Shown here piece by piece: positions 58,345-60,843 of a stretch of 60,843 nt of DNA (position 1 is its first letter; each line of letters starts with the position of its first letter). The stretch comes from Muribaculaceae bacterium Isolate-104 (HZI) (GTDB lineage: Bacteria; Bacteroidota; Bacteroidia; Bacteroidales; Muribaculaceae), in the NCBI GenBank assembly GCA_003762715.1, contig RIBJ01000058.1, positions 1-60,843 on the forward strand. Direction: 5' to 3'. Position numbers and translations under genes: made by a program. Below the pieces are notes generated by a model. It was not told the DNA's origin. It saw only the letters and a list, made by a program, of their open reading frames with translations, and ran no database searches.

Positions 58345-59595
58345 TCAAATTTTACGATAACGGCCATGTGACTCTTTCATGATAAAGTCCCTGCCGCCAT
58401 TTCTCAAGAATCGCTTGACCGATGATTCAGAGATACCGAGTTTCAATGCCTCCGCGACAGCCTGAAATGTCGTGAACGAATCACGAAGATTCCCGAGAAG
58501 CATAGTAAAGCGGTTGTTAAGTATTCCGGCATCTATCTCCGGTGCAATCCGACTTTCCATGTTGCGGAAATATTCTGTCAGCATTATAGCGAGTTCAGCG
58601 GTTTTCTCGTCAATCTCATTCATGCCCGATTCTCCGCAGATGCCGCGCATTACCTGTATCACAAGGCAGAAACGAATAAGGTATGTTTCCAGTTTTCCGC
58701 ATAGTGCCCGTACCGAATCCGAATCAGTACCCGAGTAAGCCATATTGTTGACCTCATCTTTCCAGCTTATGACCCTGAGCTTCGCACCGTGGGAAAACGG
58801 AAACTCGATTGAGTCTGCTTTTCCCTCCTGGTCTGTTGGCGGATCGATGCCTACAACCTTTCGTATAATGCGCTCCCATTCCTCAAGAATCCCTTCCGGC
58901 ATAGAGGTGTCGCTCCATGACGGCATTTCGTTGATTTCGGGATAGACCTTAAGGAAGCGTGACGAAAAACCGTTCATCATGCGTTTTCCTCCGAACTGCT
59001 CGCAGAGTCTTCCCGGCTGGGTGGAGCCGATTATGGAACAATACGGATTGGAAAGGAAGATATGCTCGCTGTTTGACTTCCGGCTGTATTTGAACGGTAT
59101 GCCACTGAACAGGCTGAGAAAATAACTCTCGTCAGACCCGTTGTAGCGGTTGAAGTTGGATAGAAGGGTGTCTATCTCATCCTTATATATGAGCACTCCA
59201 CGAGGGTTGTCGCGCATTGCCCCAATCATTGCCTCGATGGTAGAGTCAACCACGACATGGCATTTTCTTTGAGGCATCTTCATTTCATCGGGGAGAGCGT
59301 TTTTCTCACGTTGCTTCGCCGACATTCGTTCCCATTTGCGGTATGCCTCCATCTCCTTGCAATATATCCGGTCATATTCTCCATCGAGTTTGAGCAATGG
59401 CGTGACTGCCTGTTGCAACGGCGGAGTCTTGCCGCAACTCGGCGATCCGACCAACACCATATATATAATAGGACGACTCACCCATCCGGTCATGAACCGG
59501 ACAGACCAAGTGTTCCCTATCGCAGCTGCAAAAACAGTGAAGAATGAGGCAGCCATGAAGTCGATGTTGTAATTCTCGTACTCGTTGAGCGACAC
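58345..59595 (-). CDS. DUF3987 ATPase (primase/helicase-like), N-terminus uncertain
   Basis: This protein is 416 residues from a GTG at 59595 (SLNEYENYNIDFMAASFFTV). P-loop VLVGSPSCGKTPPLQQ lies near residue 50, VVDSTIEAMIGAMRDNPRGV and LIYKDEIDTLLSNFNRYNGS follow, and the C-terminus is an HTH-like segment (ALKLGISESSVKRFL). The frame is open upstream to about 59700 without an ATG and encodes NSAQPIAAPSFPLDVFPGKI, which is normal family sequence, so the true start is further upstream. It is cut by a TGA near 59702. It probably acts in replication of element E. Confidence 0.75.
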   Translation of the reverse strand: MSLNEYENYNIDFMAASFFTVFAAAIGNTWSVRFMTGWVSRPIIYMVLVGSPSCGKTPPLQQAVTPLLKLDGEYDRIYCKEMEAYRKWERMSAKQREKNALPDEMKMPQRKCHVVVDSTIEAMIGAMRDNPRGVLIYKDEIDTLLSNFNRYNGSDESYFLSLFSGIPFKYSRKSNSEHIFLSNPYCSIIGSTQPGRLCEQFGGKRMMNGFSSRFLKVYPEINEMPSWSDTSMPEGILEEWERIIRKVVGIDPPTDQEGKADSIEFPFSHGAKLRVISWKDEVNNMAYSGTDSDSVRALCGKLETYLIRFCLVIQVMRGICGESGMNEIDEKTAELAIMLTEYFRNMESRIAPEIDAGILNNRFTMLLGNLRDSFTTFQAVAEALKLGISESSVKRFLRNGGRDFIMKESHGRYRKI

Positions 59596-59714
59596 TATGA
59601 TGTCGAGGATTTTCCCAGGAAATACATCAAGAGGGAAAGAAGGTGCCGCTATCGGTTGGGCAGAATTGTTCGTGTCGGAATTGTTATCTTCCTCAACCAG
59701 TCCTCATCCTGCGG

Positions 59715-59852
59715 CTAACGGTCCATGAAGTCGTTTGTTATAACTGTATGTATTGAACATTGTGTTTCAGGATTAAGATTGACAGTGGCCGGGAGCCACG
59801 CCGAAGCGTTTAAGCGTTGGCGCAACTCCGGCAGTCGGAAATGAATTGCCAT
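59715..59852 (-). pseudogene. Probable detached N-terminus of the DUF3987 protein
   Basis: This 45-codon frame (MAIHFRLPELRQRLNASAWL, ending TNDFMDR then TAG) continues past the TAG as PQDEDWL in the same frame, then shifts into the DUF3987 frame at EEDNNSDTNNSAQ. One nonsense change and one 1-nt frameshift would explain it. The two could instead be separate genes. Confidence 0.4.
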
Positions 59853-59871
59853 TCCCGATACTGTCTTTCGG

Positions 59872-60186
59872 TTAATGTCGTTTGTTCGGTTTGGGTTTAG
59901 ATGACGCAAGCTGTAACGCAAGCTCCGCGTCAATCACAATTTTACGACCTACTTGTGTTATCGCTTTGTCAATTCTACCACTTTTCTTGATGCGGATAGC
60001 GGTAGGTTTGCTGCAACCGAATATCTCGCATAGCCCGGCAATGCCGTAAACATATCTCTTTTCGGTCGGTGTTTCCTGTGTAGAAGCGGTATGGCTGTCG
60101 ATATGGGCTGTCTGCCGGGAGAGAAACAATAGCTCTTCCCCTGTCATCTGCCACACCGGTTTAGATAATAATGGCTGTATTTCCAT
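59872..60186 (-). CDS. DUF3853 helix-turn-helix protein of element E
   Basis: This 104-residue protein (LLSKPVWQMTGEELLFLSRQ, VYGIAGLCEIFGCSKPTAIR, KSGRIDKAITQVGRKIVIDA) is homologous to 32733-33041 in element B. Both head a replication module. Promoter and repeats lie at 60216-60318. Confidence 0.82.
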   Translation of the reverse strand: MEIQPLLSKPVWQMTGEELLFLSRQTAHIDSHTASTQETPTEKRYVYGIAGLCEIFGCSKPTAIRIKKSGRIDKAITQVGRKIVIDAELALQLASSKPKPNKRH

Positions 60187-60581
60187 ATTGGTGTGATGTT
60201 AAATTGTTGGGAAAAGTTCGCTAAAGGCAACGTAGGGCATTAAAGACAACTGTGTTCGATAAAGGCAACATGGAGTATGGCCATACTCGGTTTATCTCTG
60301 TGAGACTCCGCAAAGTTAATATGACTTCATAAGTCATCACGAAATTCAGAACACTTTTCTTCAAAAAATCTTATGATTTTATTTTTGACCTTAAGGCCCT
60401 ACAAATAGAATATTCCGAAATTTCAAGCACTTAGCAAATTTAGGATGACAGGATTATGCTCTTATGCGGCAAAAGTGGCAATGTGAAAACATTCCCGACA
60501 AAATCAGATGTCTGGATATGGAACGAGAGAAAGTACTGTGATGGTATGGGCGAATGAGAAAACAACCAAAACAAGATATAC
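60187..60581. other. 395-bp region upstream of DUF3853
   Basis: It contains the DUF3853 promoter, repeats and palindrome in its first 130 bp. The remaining 260 bp up to the IS end (60582) is A+T-rich and holds no gene or strong repeat that I can see. Confidence 0.5.
60216..60318 (-). promoter_or_regulatory. DUF3853 promoter, palindrome and iteron-like repeats
   Basis: The minus-strand -7 box TAACTTTG lies at 60311-60318. A perfect 16-bp palindrome GAGTATGGCCATACTC (60273-60288) sits just downstream of the likely start site. GTTCG(C/A)TAAAGGCAAC occurs at 60216-60231 and 60254-60269, with a partial copy at 60239-60250. These may be autoregulatory operators or iterons. Confidence 0.55.
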
Positions 60582-60843
60582 GGGCTTAAGCCGAAATATC
60601 CGGTGAAGGGCGAAGTCTGCGGAAGAAATTCGTCCCGGTGCTGTTGATTGAAGAAAAGGGAAACTTTATTTTCCCTCCTGACATCCCAAGAAACCTTAGC
60701 CAGTGGAAAATGATTTGGCGCATGGTAAAAAACCTGTGTTTAGGCATAAAGATTACATAGTCTGAAAATGAAAAATTTAGTGTCGTTCACGCCGTGCAAT
60801 TTAGCTCGGAATGCTTTAATTTTAGAGTTCATGGATTCGGCAG
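60582..60843 (-). mobile_element. Second ISL3-like IS, partial, runs off the window
   Basis: The left end GGGCTTAAGCCGAAATATCC resembles the inverted repeat of the IS at 38504 (GGGTCAAGCCGAAATGCC). Inside it, on the minus strand, is the C-terminus of a related transposase. It is a different, diverged member. The rest lies outside the window, so the target duplication cannot be checked. Confidence 0.65.
60740..60843 (-). CDS. ISAon1-like transposase, C-terminal fragment (partial at window end)
   Basis: The 34 visible codons encode AESMNSKIKAFRAKLHGVND followed by TKFFIFRLCNLYA and TAA. This aligns with AEVFNSKVKIFRSQMRGVRD and FFIFRLVKLYA at the end of the transposase 38905-39870, including the catalytic Glu in AES. 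The 5' part is beyond the window. Confidence 0.7.
   Translation of the reverse strand, partial: AESMNSKIKAFRAKLHGVNDTKFFIFRLCNLYA

Overview
The window is Bacteroidales DNA (Bacteroides, Parabacteroides or Muribaculaceae type). Reasons: promoters with the Bacteroidetes -7 box TAnnTTTG recur in front of genes, Shine-Dalgarno sequences are weak or absent, and families confined to this order are common (CTnDOT-type tra genes, DUF3408, DUF3853, DUF3873, DUF3945, DUF4133, DUF4134, DUF3987, HipA-family kinase with DUF3037). Most of the window is stacked mobile DNA around a short stretch of chromosome. All calls come from reading the sequence; no search was run.

Region A (1 to about 28.6 kb) is the larger part of a CTnDOT/CTnERL-like conjugative transposon. 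It holds a RibD/DHFR-like reductase, a leftward topoisomerase III / DUF3945 operon, leftward mobABC, a rightward tra operon (ParA, DUF3408, TraD-like, TraE, F, G, I, J, K, L, M, N, O and Q; no traP primase between traO and traQ), an ArdA antirestriction cluster, an ORF6N protein and an IntDOT-like integrase. Three A+T-rich cargo units interrupt the backbone: a protein kinase (4884-5999), an AlbA_2/Schlafen-type ATP-binding regulator (6109-7452) and a TIR protein plus two-TM membrane protein pair (23018-24487). The TIR pair follows the tra operon terminator and is the best candidate here for an undescribed defence system.

Region B (about 28.66-40.11 kb) is an integrative mobilizable element lodged in the 3' end of tRNA-Ser(CGA). 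It has its own integrase, a YhcG-type PDDEXK nuclease, a DUF3853/AAA ATPase/primase replication module with iteron-like repeats, a hairpin-rich oriT candidate in front of a MobV relaxase, a structured non-coding region that looks like a small RNA gene, and an AlkD-like repair gene. A complete ISL3-like IS with perfect 25-bp inverted repeats and an 8-bp target duplication sits near its right end. A 13-bp copy of the tRNA 3' end lies beside the integrase at the left end.

Region C (40.1-47.35 kb) looks chromosomal: DUF3037 and a HipA-family kinase with an in-frame stop, an Fsr-type MFS transporter, then a rightward redox operon (acetyltransferase, flavodoxin-AKR fusion lipoprotein, iron alcohol dehydrogenase, flavodoxin-family reductase with a frameshifted Tat signal) and a decayed GT14 glycosyltransferase ending in a C10T7 tract. 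Region D (47.36-49.52 kb) is a three-gene HipB-HipS-HipT toxin-antitoxin operon between 48-bp direct repeats.

Region E (49.5 kb to the end) is a second mobilizable element: a complete tyrosine integrase, a HigBA-like toxin-antitoxin pair, a LuxR-type regulator, a small gene with two in-frame amber codons, a TonB-type outer-membrane receptor, a MobA/MobB relaxase pair with nearby repeats, a DUF3987 ATPase with a broken N-terminus, DUF3853, and the start of a second, diverged ISL3-like IS that runs off the end. Several genes in C and E carry a single stop codon where a tryptophan is expected, so this part seems to be decaying.
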